DNA from: Hyphomicrobiales bacterium | Lineage (GTDB): Bacteria; Pseudomonadota; Alphaproteobacteria; Rhizobiales; Xanthobacteraceae | Length of the DNA stretch: 43,207 bases | NCBI GenBank assembly: GCA_021732215.1 | Contig: JAKFVL010000030.1 | Location: 1-43,207 of the forward strand | Reading direction: 5' to 3' | Shown: positions 23,610-33,943 of the stretch, in pieces | How positions within the stretch are numbered: position 1 is the first letter of the stretch | How the letters are laid out: each line of letters opens with the position of its first letter | Notes under the pieces: generated by a model | Database searches by the model: none | What the model was told of the DNA's origin: nothing | Seen by the model: only the letters and a program-made list of their open reading frames with translations | Position numbers and translations under genes: made by a program

Positions 23610-26600
23610 GCGGTCCCCGCACGCATATTCCGCAAGCCGCCATCGATGCGCAGATTCGCTCGTCGGATCCGGCGGCCTCGGTGTTCGTTTCGGCCAACGC
23701 CGGCTCGGGCAAAACTCATGTGCTGGTGCAGCGTGTGGTCCGCCTGCTGCTGGCGGGTGTGCCGCCGGCAAAAATTCTCTGCATCACCTTCACCAAGGCG
23801 GCCGCCGCCAACATGTCGCAGCGGGTGTTTGCCAAACTCGGCGAATGGACCAATCTCGACGATGCGATGCTCGACGCGGCGCTGCGCGGAACCGGGATTG
23901 CGCGGCCCGATGCCCGTATGCTCGGGCAAGCCCGCAAGCTGTTTGCCAATGCACTCGAGACACCGGGCGGGCTGAAGGTGCAGACGATCCACGCGCTCTG
24001 TACGCGGCTGCTACAGCAATTTCCGTTCGAAGCCAACGTGCCGGCGCGCTTCACGGTGCTCGACGATCGCGACCAGACCGAGATGATGGAGCGGGCGCGG
24101 CTGCAGGTGCTGCTCGATGCCGCCCGCCAGCCCGACGGCGATGCCGGGCACGCGCTTCGCATCGCGATGGCGAGCGCCGCCGACGTGACGTTTCGCGATG
24201 TTGTCAACGAAGCCGTGCTGAGCCGCGACAAGCTGCTGGCGTGGATCGCACGGTCGGGCGGCGTACCGGCCGCGATCGGCGAACTGACACGCGCCCTCGG
24301 GCTTGACGCAAATGACAGTCTCGCCGCGGTCGAACGCGAGATCGTCGATGGACCGCATCTGCCGCGTAGCGCGTGGCCGGCGATCGTGGATGTGCTGGAC
24401 GGCGGCAGTTCAACCGACAAGGACCAGGCAGCGAAACTTCGAGAGGCTGCGCATCAGACCGGCACTGCACAGGTGGATTCGTATTTTGGTCTCTTTCTCA
24501 AGACGACGGATCAGACCTTCAAGGCTCGTTTTGTGACCAACGCAATATCTGGGCCTTTTCCGGAAGTCGCTACGCGGTTTGAGGCCGAAAAGCATCGACT
24601 GGCGATCCTGCTCGACAAACGCCGCGCCGCAGTCACGCGCGACCGCACGCAGGCGCTGCTGGTGATTGCCGAAGCCGTCGCCGGCAATTACGCGCGCGAG
24701 AAGCAATTGCGTAGCGCGCTGGACTATGACGACCTGATCGAAAAGACGCTGGCATTGCTCGGCCGGACCTCCGCCGGCTGGGTGCACTACAAGCTCGATC
24801 GCGGCATAGATCACGTTCTGATCGACGAGGCGCAGGACACCAGTCCGCAGCAATGGGACATCGTCGGGAAGTTGATCGGCGAGTTCACGGCAGGCGGCGG
24901 GGCGCGCGACGTCACGCGCACCGTGTTCGCGGTGGGCGACGAGAAGCAATCGATCTTTTCTTTTCAGGGCGCGATCCCGGCTGAATTCGATCGGCGGCGA
25001 AGGCAGCTCGCATCTGCATTCCGTGAGGCGCGATTGCCGTTCGAGACGGTGCGGCTGAACATGTCGTTCCGGTCGGGCGCGGGTATTCTCAACACCGTCG
25101 ATGCGGTTTTCCACGAACCGGACAAGTATGAAAGCATCCACCCGGCGGAGAACGGCCGCCCCTTGCATGAAGCGCTGTCCGACGCGGCTCCGTGCACGGT
25201 CGATTTGTGGGATCTGGAGCCGCCGCCCGCGCGCAAGCCGCCGGAAGGCTGGCAAGCGCCGCTCGATGCGGTGTCGTCGATCAGCCCTGAAGCGAAGCTC
25301 GCCGATCGCGTCCAGCGAGAGATCGCGTCCCTGATCGGGCGCGGCGAACTGACCGGCAGCGCAGGTCAGCGCCGGCCGCTGACCTTTGGCGATGTGCTGG
25401 TGCTGGTGCGCCGCCGGGGCAAGGCGTTCGATGCGATCATCAAGGCGCTGAAGCATGCCGGAATTCCGGTTGCCGGCGCGGACCGGTTGAAACTCACGGA
25501 GCATATCGCGATCATCGACATGCTCGCGCTAGGCGACGCGCTGTTACTGCCGCAGGACGATCTGGCGCTCGCCGTCGCGCTGAAGAGTCCGCTGTTCGGC
25601 CTCGACGAAGACCAGCTCTTCGCGCTGGCCCACGACCGCAAGGGGACCCTGCGGGACGCCCTGCGCGCGCATTCCGCCGATCATGAAACGCTGCGCGCCG
25701 CGTGGACACGATTGAGCGAAGCCGAGACAAAGGCGCGCAACGAACAGCCTTTCGCATTCTATGCATGGCTGCTGGGCGCGGATGGCGGGCGCAAACGGAT
25801 ACTTCAACGGCTGGGCACTGAAGCCAACGATGCAATCGACGAGTTTCTCGAACTTGCAATGAGCTTCGAACGGCGCGACACGGCGAGCCTGCAGGGATTT
25901 CTCGCCTGGCTACGCGCCTCCGACACCGACATCAAGCGCGACATGGAAATTACACGCAACGAAGTTCGCGTCATGACCGTGCACGGCGCAAAGGGCCTGG
26001 AAGCGCCGGTCGTGTTTCTCGCCGACACCACGGCGACGCCGGTCGAGACCCAGCGTTTGCATCTGATCCATTGGGCCGCCGGCAATCAGGCGTCCGATGC
26101 GCCGTCGCTCACGGTGTGGGCGGGGCGCAAGGCCGATGATCCAGCCGTGGCCGCAACAGCGCGCACAGAGATGCAGCGCGACACTGACGACGAATATCGC
26201 CGGCTGCTGTATGTGGCGATGACGCGCGCGGCCGATCGCCTGATCATCGGCGGCTGCCAGCCGGGCAACCGGAAGGATATTTTGCCGTCGTCATGGTATG
26301 CGCTCGTTCGGGACGGGCTGCGACGGTCCGGTTTGCAGGAGACCCTGCTGACCGAAGCGCAAGGCGGACCCGGATTGCGCTTCAGCAAGCCGGATGACGC
26401 CGTCGAAGAGGCCATTTTTTCGCCGATCACGGCACCGAGAACGGCCGCAGCAATCCCGCCATGGCTGTTTGCGCCTGCCCCGAGATTGCCTCAACCGCAA
26501 AACGTGCTGCGTCCGTCGGATTCCGGCGACCGCCACCGACCTCCGGCGAGCGCAGCCACACACGCATCGCGCCGCCGCGCGATCCAGCGCGGCAACCTTG

Positions 26601-27103
26601 TGCATCGCCTGCTGCAATCGCTGCCCGATATTGCTGCGGACCGGCGCAAGCAGGCTGCGCAGCGCTACCTCGTGCGCAATACCGGCGATGACTGGACCGA
26701 GGCCGAGCGGGCAACTCTGTCAGAGCAGGTTCTGGCGCTGATGGAAGATGCGCGCTTCGCCCATTTGTTCGCGGCAGGCAGCCGCGCCGAAGTACCGATT
26801 GTCGGAAAATTGCGACGGGCGGATCGAACCGAGATGCTGGTATCCGGCCAGATCGATCGCCTGCTGATCGCGCCCGACCACATCTGGATCGTGGACTACA
26901 AGACCAATGCCGCGCCGCCGTCAGCGATCGCCGATGTGCCGCCCGGCTATATCCTCCAGCTTGCGCTTTACCGGGAGGTGCTGGCTCTGATTCACCCCGG
27001 CAGAGCGGTCCGGGCTGTGCTTTTGTGGACGGAAACGCCGGAAATCATGGAGATTCCGGCCCCGATACTCGACGATGCGCTGACGGCCATCATCTCTTTG
27101 TGA
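23606..27103 (+). CDS. addA: Double-strand break repair helicase-nuclease AddA
   Basis: AddA is the ATP-driven UvrD/Rep-type helicase and nuclease subunit of AddAB. The 1165-residue protein shows SF1 helicase motifs in order: Walker A SANAGSGKTHVLVQRVVRLL, motif II HVLIDEAQDTSPQQW, motif III FAVGDEKQSIFSFQGA, motif V MTVHGAKGLEAPVVF and motif VI YVAMTRAADRLII. The C-terminal nuclease has IQRGNLVHRLLQ (His), then HIWIVDYKTNAAPP (Asp and Lys). Start taken at 23606 because it overlaps the addB stop; an upstream ATG would overlap addB by about 80 bases. Confidence 0.96.
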   Translation: MSGPRTHIPQAAIDAQIRSSDPAASVFVSANAGSGKTHVLVQRVVRLLLAGVPPAKILCITFTKAAAANMSQRVFAKLGEWTNLDDAMLDAALRGTGIARPDARMLGQARKLFANALETPGGLKVQTIHALCTRLLQQFPFEANVPARFTVLDDRDQTEMMERARLQVLLDAARQPDGDAGHALRIAMASAADVTFRDVVNEAVLSRDKLLAWIARSGGVPAAIGELTRALGLDANDSLAAVEREIVDGPHLPRSAWPAIVDVLDGGSSTDKDQAAKLREAAHQTGTAQVDSYFGLFLKTTDQTFKARFVTNAISGPFPEVATRFEAEKHRLAILLDKRRAAVTRDRTQALLVIAEAVAGNYAREKQLRSALDYDDLIEKTLALLGRTSAGWVHYKLDRGIDHVLIDEAQDTSPQQWDIVGKLIGEFTAGGGARDVTRTVFAVGDEKQSIFSFQGAIPAEFDRRRRQLASAFREARLPFETVRLNMSFRSGAGILNTVDAVFHEPDKYESIHPAENGRPLHEALSDAAPCTVDLWDLEPPPARKPPEGWQAPLDAVSSISPEAKLADRVQREIASLIGRGELTGSAGQRRPLTFGDVLVLVRRRGKAFDAIIKALKHAGIPVAGADRLKLTEHIAIIDMLALGDALLLPQDDLALAVALKSPLFGLDEDQLFALAHDRKGTLRDALRAHSADHETLRAAWTRLSEAETKARNEQPFAFYAWLLGADGGRKRILQRLGTEANDAIDEFLELAMSFERRDTASLQGFLAWLRASDTDIKRDMEITRNEVRVMTVHGAKGLEAPVVFLADTTATPVETQRLHLIHWAAGNQASDAPSLTVWAGRKADDPAVAATARTEMQRDTDDEYRRLLYVAMTRAADRLIIGGCQPGNRKDILPSSWYALVRDGLRRSGLQETLLTEAQGGPGLRFSKPDDAVEEAIFSPITAPRTAAAIPPWLFAPAPRLPQPQNVLRPSDSGDRHRPPASAATHASRRRAIQRGNLVHRLLQSLPDIAADRRKQAAQRYLVRNTGDDWTEAERATLSEQVLALMEDARFAHLFAAGSRAEVPIVGKLRRADRTEMLVSGQIDRLLIAPDHIWIVDYKTNAAPPSAIADVPPGYILQLALYREVLALIHPGRAVRAVLLWTETPEIMEIPAPILDDALTAIISL

Positions 27104-27201
27104 CAGCCCGCTTGACCCGGCAACGGAGCGTTCATACGTTCGATCCAGTCTTCACAGGGGGCGATTCTTGACCCCCGGATTTTCAGTCACGAGGAATCGT
27201 C

Positions 27202-27528
27202 ATGAGCGCCACCGTCGGCAAGGTATCGGATGCGAGTTTTGAAACAGACGTCTTGAAGGCGACCGGCCCCGTGGTTGTCGACTTCTGGGCGGAGTGGTGC
27301 GGCCCGTGCCGTATGATCGCTCCCGCACTCGACGAGATCGCCGGCGCGATGGGCGACAAGGTCAAGATCGTCAAGCTCAACATCGACGAGAATCCGAAAA
27401 CCGCATCGAAGTACGGCGTGATGTCGATCCCGACATTGCTGATCTTCAAGGGCGGCGAGATGGCCTCGCGACAGGTCGGCGCCGCACCGAAGCAGAAGCT
27501 GCAACAGTGGATCACTGCGGCGGTCTGA
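27202..27528 (+). CDS. trxA: Thioredoxin
   Basis: A 108-residue thioredoxin that reduces protein disulphides in the cytoplasm. The active site is [14 protein letters not shown] (Cys33 and Cys36), and the cis-Pro lies in [20 protein letters not shown] upstream of the ATG at 27202 is a good RBS. It lies 98 bases after addA on the same strand, an order I recall as usual in Rhizobiales, and may have its own promoter. A strong terminator follows. Confidence 0.97.
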   Translation: MSATVGKVSDASFETDVLKATGPVVVDFWAEWCGPCRMIAPALDEIAGAMGDKVKIVKLNIDENPKTASKYGVMSIPTLLIFKGGEMASRQVGAAPKQKLQQWITAAV

Positions 27529-27550
27529 TCGCTCCATCATTCTCAGTGCA

Positions 27551-27580
27551 AACGGCCGGCGCATTCGCCGGCCGTTTTTA
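27551..27580 (+). terminator. Terminator between trxA and folC
   Basis: A perfect 10-base stem AACGGCCGGC / GCCGGCCGTT (27551-27560 and 27567-27576) with a 6-base loop, followed by TTTA and TTTT. The genes on either side are convergent. The T-run is on the plus strand, so it serves mainly trxA; on the minus strand the stem is followed by only three T. Confidence 0.88.
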
Positions 27581-27593
27581 TTTTCGGCAAGAA

Positions 27594-28940
27594 TTATTGC
27601 GGCAGCGAACCGTTCGCGGCCAGTACCGAGCCGGCCAGATAGAGTGAGCCGGTGATGAGGATGCGCGGCGGCGTCTCGTAAGCCAGCTGAGCCAACGAGC
27701 GCAGCGCGGCTTCGACGCTGTCGGCGATTTCCACCCTCATGCCGAGCGTGCGCGCTGCATCAGCAAGCGCCGCCGGCGGCATCGCATTGTCCTGATCCGG
27801 AATTGGTACTGCGATAATGTGCCGTGTCTGGCCCGCGAAGTTTGCAAGGAAGCCAGCCGCATCCTTGTTGCCCATCATGCCGACGACCACCACCAGCGGC
27901 CGGGATACGCGCTCCTCGAGATCGCCGAGAGCGGCGGCAATGACGCGGCCACCATCGACATTGTGACCGCCATCGAGCCAGACCTCGCTGTCGGCTGGCC
28001 CCGACGCAACCAGCGGCCCCAAGGGCAGGCGTTGCATACGTGCGGGCCATTGCGCATCCAGGATACCGGCTTCGAACGCTTTCGCATCGATCGGAAACGC
28101 ATCGGTCGCACGCAGCGTTGCGATGGCAAGGCCCGCATTGTCGAACTGATGCCGGCCGAACAGACGCGGCGCGGAGAGGTCGAGAAGTCCTCGATCGTCC
28201 TGATACACCAGACGGCCGCGCTCGACATTGACGTGCCAGCTCTGGCCGCAGCCATGAAGCGGAGCGTGTAGGCGGCCGGCTTGCTGCTCGATCACGGCAG
28301 TGACTTCGGGCGGCTGCTCGGCATAGACCACCGGCACGCTTTTCTTGATGATGCCAGCTTTCTCGGTTGCGATCTGCGTCAGCGTATGCCCAAGGAATTC
28401 GCGATGATCGATTCCGATCGGCGTGATGACAGAGGCGAGCGGCTTGTCGATCACGTTGGTCGCATCGAGACGACCGCCGAGGCCGACCTCCAGTAGCACG
28501 ATATCCGCCGCATGCTGTGAGAACATTGAGAATGCCGCGGCGGTTTCCATCTCGAACACGGTGATCGGCGCGCCCTCGTTCGCAATCTCGCAATGCGCCA
28601 ACGCTGCACGAAGATCGTCGTCGGTCACCAGCGTCCCCGCGAGGCGAAAGCGCTCGTTGATACGCACGAGATGCGGCGACGTATAGACATGGACTCGCAA
28701 ACCGGCGGCCTCGAGAATCGCACGCAAATAAGCGACCGTCGAACCCTTGCCGTTGGTGCCGGCGACATGAATCACCGGCGGCAGCTTGCGCTCGGGATGA
28801 TCGAGACGATCGAGAATGCGCCACATCCGGTCGAGCGTCAGATCGATGCGCTTGGGATGCAGCGCAGTCAGCCGTGCGAGAATGTCGCCGAGTGGAGGCG
28901 AAGGCTTGTGCGAGGAAGGCTTGGCCGCAGGCTGGCTCAC
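27594..28940 (-). CDS. folC: Bifunctional dihydrofolate synthase / folylpolyglutamate synthase FolC
   Basis: FolC adds the first glutamate to dihydropteroate and further glutamates to folates. The 448-residue Mur-ligase-fold protein carries the P-loop [18 protein letters not shown], the [11 protein letters not shown] segment and [17 protein letters not shown], then the C-terminal [16 protein letters not shown]. The GTG start (28940) overlaps the accD stop in GTGA, so the two are translationally coupled. accD-folC is the same order as in E. coli and many proteobacteria. Nothing odd apart from the Pro/Ser-rich first 20 residues. Confidence 0.95.
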   Translation of the reverse strand: MSQPAAKPSSHKPSPPLGDILARLTALHPKRIDLTLDRMWRILDRLDHPERKLPPVIHVAGTNGKGSTVAYLRAILEAAGLRVHVYTSPHLVRINERFRLAGTLVTDDDLRAALAHCEIANEGAPITVFEMETAAAFSMFSQHAADIVLLEVGLGGRLDATNVIDKPLASVITPIGIDHREFLGHTLTQIATEKAGIIKKSVPVVYAEQPPEVTAVIEQQAGRLHAPLHGCGQSWHVNVERGRLVYQDDRGLLDLSAPRLFGRHQFDNAGLAIATLRATDAFPIDAKAFEAGILDAQWPARMQRLPLGPLVASGPADSEVWLDGGHNVDGGRVIAAALGDLEERVSRPLVVVVGMMGNKDAAGFLANFAGQTRHIIAVPIPDQDNAMPPAALADAARTLGMRVEIADSVEAALRSLAQLAYETPPRILITGSLYLAGSVLAANGSLPQ

Positions 28941-29866
28941 GCGGACGGCGCAGCCGGTATCGCGTCCAAGGCAGGAGCATCCGGAATGATCGGCTTCGGC
29001 ATCGATGTCGATGGAGCGGCGGGAGCCTTGGTCAGCACTCGGCAGAGACGCGCGAGCGTCGGACGCAACTCATGGCGATGCACGACCATATCGACCATGC
29101 CGTGCGCCTTGAGATATTCGGCACGCTGGAAGCCTTCCGGCAATTTCTCGCGAATGGTTTGTTCGATAACGCGCGCGCCAGCGAAGCCGATCAAAGCGCC
29201 GGGTTCTGCGATCTGTACATCGCCCAGCATCGCATAGGACGCAGTGACGCCGCCCGTGGTCGGGTTGGTCAACACCACGATGTAGGGCAATTTGGCTTCG
29301 CGCAGCATCTGAATGCCGACCGTCGTGCGCGGCATCTGCATCAGCGACAGAATGCCCTCCTGCATACGGGCGCCGCCGGATGCCGCGAACATGATGAAAG
29401 GCGACTTCTTCTCGACGGCAAGCTCAAGACCTTTCACGACGGCCTCGCCCGCCGCCATGCCGAGCGAGCCACCCATGAAATCGAAATCCTGCACGGCGAT
29501 GACAACGCCGAGGCCATCGAGCTTGCCGTAACCTACCTTGATGGCGTCGTTCATGCCGGTCTTGGTGCGCGCATCCTTGATGCGGTCCGCATACTTCCGC
29601 TCGTCACGGAATTTCAGCGGATCGGCCGCGACCTCGGGCAGCGCGATATCGTACCAGGTCTCATTGTCGAACACCGATTTCAGACGCGCGGCTGCGCCCA
29701 TGCGCATGTGATAGTTCGAGCCGGGAATGACGAACTGATTGTTCTCGACATCTTTGTAGAACACGAGCTGGCCGGAATCCGGACACTTGATCCAGAGATT
29801 CTCCGGCGTTTCGCGGCGAAGGATGCTGCGAATCTTCGGCCGGACGACGTTGGTGATCCAGTTCAT
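28937..29866 (-). CDS. accD: Acetyl-CoA carboxylase carboxyltransferase subunit beta, AccD, with degenerate zinc ribbon
   Basis: AccD with AccA transfers the carboxyl group from carboxybiotin to acetyl-CoA to make malonyl-CoA. The 309-residue protein has the crotonase-fold core ([64 protein letters not shown]). Near the N-terminus the zinc ribbon of E. coli AccD (Cys27, 30, 46, 49) aligns with Cys28, Ser31, Ile47 and Ser50, so three of four zinc ligands are gone while surrounding residues align without gaps. The tail is Pro/Ala rich ([16 protein letters not shown]). Start at 29866 has GGAG upstream. It lies in the trpA-accD-folC cluster. Confidence 0.95.
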   Translation of the reverse strand: MNWITNVVRPKIRSILRRETPENLWIKCPDSGQLVFYKDVENNQFVIPGSNYHMRMGAAARLKSVFDNETWYDIALPEVAADPLKFRDERKYADRIKDARTKTGMNDAIKVGYGKLDGLGVVIAVQDFDFMGGSLGMAAGEAVVKGLELAVEKKSPFIMFAASGGARMQEGILSLMQMPRTTVGIQMLREAKLPYIVVLTNPTTGGVTASYAMLGDVQIAEPGALIGFAGARVIEQTIREKLPEGFQRAEYLKAHGMVDMVVHRHELRPTLARLCRVLTKAPAAPSTSMPKPIIPDAPALDAIPAAPSA

Positions 29867-29881
29867 CGATAGCTCCAGATG

Positions 29882-29956
29882 GTAGCCCGGATGGAGCGCG
29901 AACCGCGCGCAATCCGGGATGCCTCCCCGGATTTCGCTTCGCTGCATCCGGGCTAC
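29882..29956. repeat. Short inverted-repeat element in the accD leader
   Basis: GTAGCCCGGATG (29882-29893) and CATCCGGGCTAC (29945-29956) are a perfect 12-base inverted repeat. Between them are ATCCGGGATGCC and CCCGGATTTCGC, so the motif CCGGAT/ATCCGG is repeated four times. It lies 16 bases upstream of the accD start and downstream of the trpA stop. It would be transcribed with the operon and could fold. Confidence 0.8.
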
Positions 29957-30051
29957 GAGATCATCTCATTCAGGCGCTTATATGGACTCTATATGGACGC
30001 GGCTCGTCTGCCCGACAACCCGCAGATAGCGAATCCTTCAGCCAAAATAAC

Positions 30052-30888
30052 CTATTCCGCCGCCTGCGGCGCAGCCCGCACGCCCTGCGCGAGGGATCGC
30101 ACCATGTCCGCAACCGCGTTAACGGTCCCGCTGGTAGCGCGGCCCTCCGCATCGAGGCTGTCGCGTAGCACATCGACCAGCGCCGTGCCCACCACCGCGC
30201 CATTCGCGGCGGATGCAGTCGCGCGCGCCTGATCCGGCGTGCGGATTCCGAAGCCGACGCAAACCGGCAGCTTGGTATGCCTCTTGATTCGCGCGACAGC
30301 GGCCGCGACTTTCGAGCTATCTGCGCTGGCGGCGCCGGTGATGCCGGTGATCGAGACGTAATAGACGAAGCCGGAGGTATTCGCGAGCACAGCAGGAAGG
30401 CGTTTATCGTCGGTCGTCGGCGTCGCGAGCCGGATGAAATTCAGTCCGGCGCGCATCGCAGGGAGACACAATTCGTCGTCTTCCTCAGGTGGCAGATCGA
30501 CGATGATCAATCCATCGACGCCTGCCGACTTCGCGTCGGCCAAAAAGGCGTCAACGCCATAGATGAAGATCGGATTGTAGTAGCCCATCAGCACCAGCGG
30601 CGTCGCCGTATCATCTTTGCGAAAGGCGCGCACCAGATCGAGCGTCTTCTTCAGCGTCGTGCCGGCTTTCAGCGCGCGCAAACCTGCCGCCTGAATCGAT
30701 GGGCCATCGGCCATCGGGTCGGTGAACGGCATTCCGATCTCGATAATGTCCGCACCAGCGTGCGGAAGTGTCTTGATGATTTCGAGCGAGGTCGCAAGAT
30801 CCGGATCGCCCGCCATGATGAACGTGACGAAGGCCGAGCGGCCCTGTTTCTTCAATTCAGCGAAACGGGTGTCGATGCGCGTGGTCAC
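30052..30888 (-). CDS. trpA: Tryptophan synthase alpha subunit
   Basis: TrpA splits indole-3-glycerol phosphate to indole and glyceraldehyde-3-phosphate; indole is channelled to TrpB. The 278-residue TIM barrel has the catalytic Glu in [20 protein letters not shown] and the catalytic Asp in [15 protein letters not shown]. The phosphate-binding segment [13 protein letters not shown] is also present. The GTG start (30888) overlaps the trpB stop in GTGA, consistent with coupled translation of the two subunits. Confidence 0.96.
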   Translation of the reverse strand: MTTRIDTRFAELKKQGRSAFVTFIMAGDPDLATSLEIIKTLPHAGADIIEIGMPFTDPMADGPSIQAAGLRALKAGTTLKKTLDLVRAFRKDDTATPLVLMGYYNPIFIYGVDAFLADAKSAGVDGLIIVDLPPEEDDELCLPAMRAGLNFIRLATPTTDDKRLPAVLANTSGFVYYVSITGITGAASADSSKVAAAVARIKRHTKLPVCVGFGIRTPDQARATASAANGAVVGTALVDVLRDSLDAEGRATSGTVNAVADMVRSLAQGVRAAPQAAE

Positions 30889-32102
30889 TTCTGTCTGCCT
30901 TTCAGAATATCTCCGACCTGCGGAATGTCCTTGTCGCCGCGGCCGGACAGATTCACCACCATCAAATGATCGCGCGGGCGCTTCGGCGCGAGCTGCATCA
31001 CCTTGGCGATCGCATGCGCGGTTTCCAGCGCAGGAATGATGCCTTCCAGCCGCGACAGCAGCTGGAATGCCTCCAGCGCCTCGTCATCGGTCGCCGAGAG
31101 ATACGTCACGCGCCCGGTCTCGTGCAGCCAGGCATGTTCGGGACCGATGCCGGGATAATCGAGGCCCGCGGAGATCGAGTGCGCGTCCTGGATTTGGCCG
31201 TCATGGTCCATCAGCAGATAGGTCCGGTTGCCGTGCAGCACGCCAGCGCGGCCGCCGGCGATCGATGCGGCATGGAGTTGCGTCAGGCCATGGCCTGCCG
31301 CCTCGACGCCGAAGATTTCGACCGACGGATCGTCGAGAAAGGGATGAAACAGACCCATGGCGTTGGAGCCGCCGCCGATGCAGGCGAACAGCGAATCCGG
31401 CAAACGGCCCTCGGCCTCCTGCATCTGGACGCGGGTTTCCTCGCCGATGATCGACTGGAAATCGCGCACCATCGCGGGATAAGGATGCGGGCCTGCGATG
31501 GTGCCGATGCAATAGAACGTGTTCTCGACGTTGGTCACCCAGTCGCGCAGCGCGTCGTTCATCGCATCCTTCAGCGTGCGCGAGCCGGACTGCACGGGAA
31601 CGACCTTGGCACCCAGCATCTCCATGCGGATGACGTTCGGCTGCTGCCGCGCCACATCGACCGCGCCCATGTAGACGATGCATTCGAGGCCGAAACGTGC
31701 GCACAGGGTCGCCGTCGCGACGCCATGCTGGCCAGCGCCGGTCTCGGCAATGATGCGCTTCTTGCCCATCCGGCGCGCGACCATGATCTGGCCGAGCACG
31801 TTGTTGACCTTGTGCGAGCCGGTGTGATTCAGCTCCTCGCGCTTGAAGTAGATTTTCGCGCCGCCGAGATGCTCGGTGAGACGCTCTGCGAAATAAAGCG
31901 GCGACGGCCGGCCGACGTAATCCCGCAGGTAGCCCTTCATCTCCGCCGCGAACGACGGATCGGCCTTCGCCGCCTTGTAAGCCGCCTCGAGATCGAGGAT
32001 CAGCGGCATCAGCGTCTCGGCGACGAAGCGTCCGCCGAAGGTGCCGAAATGCCCGCGTTCGTCGGGGCCGGAGCGGAAGGAATTGGGAAGCGGCGAACTC
32101 AT
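30885..32102 (-). CDS. trpB: Tryptophan synthase beta subunit
   Basis: TrpB condenses indole with serine using pyridoxal phosphate. The 405-residue protein has the PLP lysine in [16 protein letters not shown], the phosphate loop [10 protein letters not shown], and the catalytic region [13 protein letters not shown]. The ATG at 32102 is chosen; the codon before it is GTG. Order trpF-trpB-trpA on the minus strand is standard for alphaproteobacteria, with trpE, trpD and trpC elsewhere. 38 bases separate it from trpF. Confidence 0.97.
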   Translation of the reverse strand: MSSPLPNSFRSGPDERGHFGTFGGRFVAETLMPLILDLEAAYKAAKADPSFAAEMKGYLRDYVGRPSPLYFAERLTEHLGGAKIYFKREELNHTGSHKVNNVLGQIMVARRMGKKRIIAETGAGQHGVATATLCARFGLECIVYMGAVDVARQQPNVIRMEMLGAKVVPVQSGSRTLKDAMNDALRDWVTNVENTFYCIGTIAGPHPYPAMVRDFQSIIGEETRVQMQEAEGRLPDSLFACIGGGSNAMGLFHPFLDDPSVEIFGVEAAGHGLTQLHAASIAGGRAGVLHGNRTYLLMDHDGQIQDAHSISAGLDYPGIGPEHAWLHETGRVTYLSATDDEALEAFQLLSRLEGIIPALETAHAIAKVMQLAPKRPRDHLMVVNLSGRGDKDIPQVGDILKGRQK

Positions 32103-32140
32103 CACTGTCTTTCTCTCGATCTCTGTCTTGGCGGCTTCAC

Positions 32141-32818
32141 TTAGCGCCCAATCGCGGTAACCCGCGCGGGTTCGCTGTCGGTGGATCGCGCAGCATCGAT
32201 GAACGCGCGGATCAAGTCGACATTCTTGATGCCCGGCGCGGTTTCAACGCCTGACGACACATCGACGCCCGGTGCGCGGGTGATGTGAATGGCCTCTGCA
32301 ACGTTCGCGGGCGTCAACCCGCCCGAAACCATGAAGGGTAGCTGCAGATCGAGCTGGTCCAGCACATGCCAGTCGAAAGGCACTCCGAGGCCTCCGGGCC
32401 GGGTCGCATCCTTTGGCGCACGGGCATCGAACAGGATACGGTCGCTCACCGCCGCATAGCCCGGCAAGACCGCGAGGTCAGCCGCGGTCGCGACCGCAAT
32501 GACCTTCATGACCGGCACGCCGAATGTCTGCTTGATGTCGCGGACTCGCGCGACGCTCTCGCTGCCATGAAGCTGAAGCAGGTCCGGCTTCAGCGCGTCG
32601 ACGATACTGGCAAGCCGCGCATCGTCGGCATCGACCGTCAGGGCAACTTTTTGCGCCCTGCCTTTGACCTGTCGGCCGAGATCGCGAGCGACGCCGAGAT
32701 CGACATGACGCGGCGAGGCTTCGAAAAACACGAAACCCACCATGTCGGTGCCGGCGTCGAGCGCCGCATCCAGCGTTTCGCTCGTCGACAAACCGCAAAT
32801 TTTAACGATCAGGGACAT
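32141..32818 (-). CDS. trpF: Phosphoribosylanthranilate isomerase
   Basis: TrpF carries out the Amadori rearrangement of phosphoribosylanthranilate in tryptophan synthesis. The 225-residue TIM barrel opens [11 protein letters not shown], with the catalytic Cys; the catalytic Asp is likely in [12 protein letters not shown]. Other landmarks are DLLQLHGSE and [17 protein letters not shown], with [17 protein letters not shown] near the end. Start chosen at 32818 because it gives the family N-terminus; the frame extends 30 codons further but through the palindromic repeat region. Confidence 0.95.
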   Translation of the reverse strand: MSLIVKICGLSTSETLDAALDAGTDMVGFVFFEASPRHVDLGVARDLGRQVKGRAQKVALTVDADDARLASIVDALKPDLLQLHGSESVARVRDIKQTFGVPVMKVIAVATAADLAVLPGYAAVSDRILFDARAPKDATRPGGLGVPFDWHVLDQLDLQLPFMVSGGLTPANVAEAIHITRAPGVDVSSGVETAPGIKNVDLIRAFIDAARSTDSEPARVTAIGR

Positions 32819-32850
32819 GATCCCGCTGGCATCCCGGCACGCGCGCATTC

Positions 32851-32875
32851 CGCAAAAGTGGGCACCGGTTTTGCG
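32851..32875. repeat. Short palindromic intergenic repeat upstream of trpF
   Basis: CGCAAAA (32851-32857) and TTTTGCG (32869-32875) are inverted around an 11-base GC-rich centre (GTGGGCACCGG). Sequence of this kind, ATTCCGCAAAAGTGGGCACC, is familiar to me as a dispersed intergenic motif in Rhizobiales genomes, but that is from memory. It lies in the 150-base gap between lapA and trpF. Confidence 0.55.
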
Positions 32876-32968
32876 ACAAGAATACGCGCAAGTCATTATT
32901 GAGAGCATTTTCCTGCGGCTAACCGAAGCCCACCTGGCCGGACAATGCTCTGGAGTGATGGCCGGGTT

Positions 32969-33370
32969 CTACAACGCCGCGCCCTGCTTGTCTCGCACGA
33001 ACGGCCCCGTTCCGGGGCCAGGAATGAGCCCGGCAGGGCCCTGCGCCGCCGCATTTCGGGCATCGGCCGCGACGCGCTGCTGCAGGCTCGCCAGTTGCAT
33101 GCGGACCTCGTGCGCGTCGGCCTCGTGGCGGCGCGCGGCAGTCCGCCAGCGGCGCTGGCCGAACCAGGTCGCGACCCCGCCAGCGATGACGCCCAGCATC
33201 GCCATCAGTACGATGACGACAAACAGCGGTAGAGAAAGACCAATTGCGGGATCGCTCGAATTGAAGGGGTCGAACGAGACCGTCACGCGGTGCCGGTTAG
33301 CGACTGCAAAGACGATGAAGATCAGGCCGAGCGGCAGCAGGATCAATGCATTGACGATCTTGCGGAGCAT
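32969..33370 (-). CDS. LapA-domain (DUF1049-type) inner membrane protein
   Basis: A 133-residue protein with two transmembrane helices (ALILLPLGLIFIVFAVANRH and LPLFVVIVLMAMLGVIAGGV) and a cytoplasmic, charged, helical tail (RRHEADAHEVRMQLASLQQRV). This matches the lipopolysaccharide assembly protein LapA family, which in E. coli acts with LapB on LPS levels. A lapB partner is not in the window. It lies between ihfB and trpF; the ihfB-lapA-trpF order is common in Rhizobiales. Confidence 0.82.
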   Translation of the reverse strand: MLRKIVNALILLPLGLIFIVFAVANRHRVTVSFDPFNSSDPAIGLSLPLFVVIVLMAMLGVIAGGVATWFGQRRWRTAARRHEADAHEVRMQLASLQQRVAADARNAAAQGPAGLIPGPGTGPFVRDKQGAAL

Positions 33371-33464
33371 GACCTCTCCATGGCGGCAAACGTGACTACG
33401 GCAAGAGCTACAAACCTGAAGCGGGCCGCCGACAGGACGGCAAACGGCTCATCTCAAGTCGTGA

Positions 33465-33773
33465 TCATGTGGCCGCGCCGCTGCCGCCGCCGTCTTCGCG
33501 ATTGAGCCGTTCGCGCATTTCCTTACCGGTCTTGAAGAACGGTACGCTCTTCTGCTCGACAGGCACATGGGCGCCGGTGCGAGGATTGCGGCCTGAACGG
33601 GCCGGGCGGTGCTTCACGGAAAACGCGCCGAAGCCGCGCAGTTCGACACGGTCGCCCCGCGCCAGCGCTGCGACAATCTCGTCGAGAATCGCATTGACGA
33701 TGTTCTCGACGTCCCGCTGGTAAAGGTGCGGGTTATGCTCGGAAATGCACTGAACGAGTTCTGATTTGATCAT
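33465..33773 (-). CDS. ihfB: Integration host factor subunit beta
   Basis: IhfB forms, with IhfA, a DNA-bending heterodimer used in transcription, replication and recombination. The 102-residue protein has the HU/IHF fold: [33 protein letters not shown], and the DNA-inserting beta arm [18 protein letters not shown] with the GRNPxTG signature. [13 protein letters not shown] closes the fold. The C-terminal tail ([11 protein letters not shown]) is a few residues longer than in E. coli. Confidence 0.95.
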   Translation of the reverse strand: MIKSELVQCISEHNPHLYQRDVENIVNAILDEIVAALARGDRVELRGFGAFSVKHRPARSGRNPRTGAHVPVEQKSVPFFKTGKEMRERLNREDGGGSGAAT

Positions 33774-33943
33774 CGAGGATGAAGTCCGGGCCTAACGCCT
33801 TCCATTTCCGTGAAAATATCGCAAGCTGTCAAGCCGATAAATCGTCCTGTAGCAGTGCTAATTCTGGTGACAAGACCGCATCGAAGCGGATGCCACCCGT
33901 GTCCGCATCGCAGCAACGCTGCATTGATGAGCCCGGCGAAGTG

